A stretch of DNA of 8,171 bases, taken from the NCBI GenBank assembly GCA_946545505.1, contig CAMNNN010000054.1:1-8171 (forward strand). Reading direction: 5' to 3'. This DNA comes from an uncultured Clostridia bacterium. GTDB lineage: Bacteria; Bacillota; Clostridia; Saccharofermentanales; Saccharofermentanaceae. The translations under genes were made by a program, and so were the position numbers. Of the stretch, positions 7,053-8,171 are shown piece by piece; position 1 is the stretch's first letter, and every line of letters begins with the position of its first letter. Below the pieces are notes generated by a model that saw only the letters and a list, made by a program, of their open reading frames with translations, searched no databases and was not told the origin of the DNA.

Positions 7053-7690
7053 ATCTTCCGGATTTTCTTAAAGTAGAACGCCTGGACCTTCTTTGTGAAG
7101 AAGGCGATAAGCGGGCCTTCGGTCAATGTCGCGATCACAGTGAGTGCACCGATCCTGGCGCCTAACAGAATGCCTGTGATGATGGTTATGATATCAAGGA
7201 CTATCTTGACCGATTCAAGCTTCTTATGAGTTGTTTCCGTGATGAGAAGTACTATGCCGGTGAAAGGGTCGACACCGATATCAACCGCAATATAGATTCC
7301 GAGTCCGAACGAGAGTATAAGAACGCCAAGGATGCCGGTCCCGGCTTTAAGATAAATTGAATCAGAACTGATGAATTTCTGGAGTGCGGCCGTGCTGAGA
7401 TTGGCGAAGACACCGTAGAACAGAAAGTAGATCACGGTTCCTGTGCTTACATATTTACGCTTAACAAGGAACAGGAAGATGACGAGGATGATACTGATAC
7501 CCATCGAGACTGTGCCTATCGAGTCAAGTGAGAGGTTAAATGCTGTTCGTATACCGTCATATAAAGTTCCGACGGCATCCATTCCCAAAGAGGCGTAATT
7601 CATCAGCCCGCATCCGGTTCCGCACAGGATGGCGGCGAACGCGGTGAGTAAGATGTCGATTACGTAATTCAGCCGTTTCTTACTGTCCAT
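7049..7690 (-). CDS. YczE/YitT-like integral membrane protein
   Basis: This 213-residue membrane protein has about five to six hydrophobic helices and matches the YczE/YyaS/YitT group of uncharacterised membrane proteins. The diagnostic element appears twice: [20 protein letters not shown] (28-47) and [20 protein letters not shown] (131-150), each with a small-residue helix followed by a G-x-D turn. This suggests a two-fold internal repeat, as in many transporters. [22 protein letters not shown] (177-198) is also typical. The C-terminal tail is basic ([14 protein letters not shown]). Length is normal. No Shine-Dalgarno precedes the ATG; instead a perfect -10 box ends six bases before it, so the mRNA may be leaderless. 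It faces the acetyltransferase, sharing a four-base overlap of stop codons, and diverges from uvrB. The transported substrate, if any, is not known. Confidence 0.88.
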   Translation of the reverse strand: MDSKKRLNYVIDILLTAFAAILCGTGCGLMNYASLGMDAVGTLYDGIRTAFNLSLDSIGTVSMGISIILVIFLFLVKRKYVSTGTVIYFLFYGVFANLSTAALQKFISSDSIYLKAGTGILGVLILSFGLGIYIAVDIGVDPFTGIVLLITETTHKKLESVKIVLDIITIITGILLGARIGALTVIATLTEGPLIAFFTKKVQAFYFKKIRKI

Positions 7691-7696
7691 ATACCC

Positions 7697-7725
7697 ATTA
7701 TAAAACGACGCTTAATTATAATCAC
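7697..7725 (-). promoter_or_regulatory. Minus-strand promoter placed for a leaderless start
   Basis: On the minus strand a perfect TATAAT covers 7702 to 7697, with the weak -35 candidate GTGATT at 7725-7720 and a 17-base spacer (three of six matches). Only six bases separate the -10 from the ATG at 7690, so transcription should begin at or beside the start codon. A second minus-strand TATAAT lies farther upstream at 7720-7715, within an AT-rich palindrome, and could be an alternative. Confidence 0.6.
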
Positions 7726-7732
7726 GTTAAGG

Positions 7733-7761
7733 TAGAAAGCGAACACATGTTCTGTTATAAT
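7733..7761 (+). promoter_or_regulatory. uvrB promoter placed for a leaderless start
   Basis: TATAAT at 7756-7761 is preceded by TG at 7753-7754, giving an extended -10. TAGAAA at 7733-7738 fits a -35 (four of six) at a 17-base spacing. Exactly six bases lie between the -10 and the uvrB ATG, so the expected transcript starts at the ATG. The LexA box fills most of the spacer. Confidence 0.7.
7740..7753. promoter_or_regulatory. LexA/DinR (SOS) box in the uvrB promoter
   Basis: CGAACACATGTTCT matches the Gram-positive LexA consensus CGAAC-N4-GTTCG/C at all but the last base and contains the perfect inverted repeat GAACA-N2-TGTTC. It lies between the -35 and -10 of uvrB, where bound LexA would block RNA polymerase. 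uvrB is a known SOS gene in Bacillus, which supports the call. The box is about 38 bases upstream of the minus-strand -10, so an effect on that gene is less likely. Confidence 0.88.
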
Positions 7762-7767
7762 CAGAAT

Positions 7768-8171
7768 ATGTTTAAGTTAGTTTCACAGTATGAGCCTTCG
7801 GGCGATCAGCCTAAGGCGATAGGACAGCTTGTTGACGGCATCAGGAAGGGGATGAAGGGCCAGACTCTGCTCGGTGTAACGGGTTCGGGTAAGACCTTTA
7901 CTATGGCCAATGTCATTAAGGAGATCAACAGGCCGACCCTCATTCTCGCTCATAACAAGACACTTGCCGGTCAGCTCTATTCGGAATTCAAGGAATTGTT
8001 CCCCGAGAATGCGGTAGAGTATTTCGTCTCATATTATGATTACTACCAGCCGGAAGCTTATATCGCTTCGACCGACACTTATATAGAGAAAGATTCGTCG
8101 ATCAATGATGAGATCGACAGATTAAGGCATTCGGCGACGAGATCGCTTCTTACAAGGGACGATGTTATCGA
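7768..8171 (+). CDS. uvrB: UvrABC excinuclease subunit B, N-terminal part (3' end outside window)
   Basis: UvrB is the damage-verifying helicase-like subunit of nucleotide excision repair. It loads with UvrA, then recruits UvrC to cut the damaged strand. The visible 134 residues are unmistakable: [11 protein letters not shown] (8-18), Walker A GVTGSGKT (36-43), [22 protein letters not shown] (58-79), and the tyrosine-rich damage-binding beta-hairpin [21 protein letters not shown] (89-109), followed by [15 protein letters not shown]. The full protein is usually about 660 residues, so some four fifths lies to the right of the window. The start at 7768 gives the standard N-terminus [15 protein letters not shown]. 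No Shine-Dalgarno is present; the TATAAT ends six bases upstream, suggesting a leaderless message. A LexA box in the promoter indicates SOS induction. Confidence 0.98.
   Translation, partial: MFKLVSQYEPSGDQPKAIGQLVDGIRKGMKGQTLLGVTGSGKTFTMANVIKEINRPTLILAHNKTLAGQLYSEFKELFPENAVEYFVSYYDYYQPEAYIASTDTYIEKDSSINDEIDRLRHSATRSLLTRDDVI

Noticed and set aside
7051..7065. AAATC-TTCCG-GATTT stem-loop after the acetyltransferase stop
   Set aside because: The five-base stem is weak and AT-rich, and the following T-rich stretch is short and interrupted, so it does not support a terminator call.
7087..7104. Perfect seven-base-pair hairpin CCTTCTT-TGTG-AAGAAGG as a terminator for the convergent genes
   Set aside because: No T tract follows on either strand, and the sequence lies in the minus-strand coding region, where FFTKKV codons explain it.
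7717..7722. A further + strand TATAAT upstream of the LexA box as a second uvrB promoter
   Set aside because: It lies in an AT-rich palindrome that reads TATAAT on both strands and has no clear -35 match. The extended -10 at 7756 is better supported.
1..8171. Mobile element, phage, CRISPR or defence island
   Set aside because: No transposase, integrase, terminal repeats, spacer arrays or recognised defence domains are visible. Composition looks even across the genes, and the content is transport and housekeeping.

Overview
The window (8,171 bases) looks like chromosomal DNA from a low-to-mid GC Bacillota, most likely a Clostridia-type anaerobe. The indications are strong Shine-Dalgarno sequences (AGGAGG-like) before most genes, a Gram-positive style LexA/DinR box, EcsA-like ABC proteins, the short form of CstA, and a YczE/YitT-type membrane protein. 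No tRNA, rRNA, CRISPR array, insertion sequence or phage gene is visible, and coding density is very high. The genus call is inference only.

Region 1 (1-3201, + strand) is a tight gene string entered from the left: the C-terminal part of an ABC exporter permease, a two-helix membrane protein of unknown function, a small ACT-domain protein, and a CstA-family transporter. The ACT and cstA genes overlap by one base (TAATG).

Region 2 (3202-7052, + strand) starts after an 86-base gap holding a plausible promoter and a strong ribosome binding site. It encodes an EcsA-like ABC ATPase, a full-length permease that is a clear paralogue of the truncated one at the left edge, a second two-helix membrane protein whose soluble part resembles ankyrin repeats, and a hexapeptide-repeat (maltose/galactoside-type) acetyltransferase. 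The pair permease plus two-helix membrane protein therefore occurs twice. The window seems to hold one complete and one partial copy of an uncharacterised ABC export module, with the ACT-CstA pair between them.

Region 3 (7049-8171) holds a minus-strand YczE/YitT-like membrane protein, which overlaps the acetyltransferase stop codon, and the divergent start of uvrB (nucleotide excision repair). The 77-base divergent spacer contains a near-consensus LexA box inside the uvrB promoter. On each strand a perfect TATAAT lies exactly six bases before the ATG with no Shine-Dalgarno, which suggests that both genes are transcribed as leaderless mRNAs. This is the sharpest regulatory signal in the window. 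The most interesting undescribed system is the duplicated ABC module with its membrane-anchored partner proteins.
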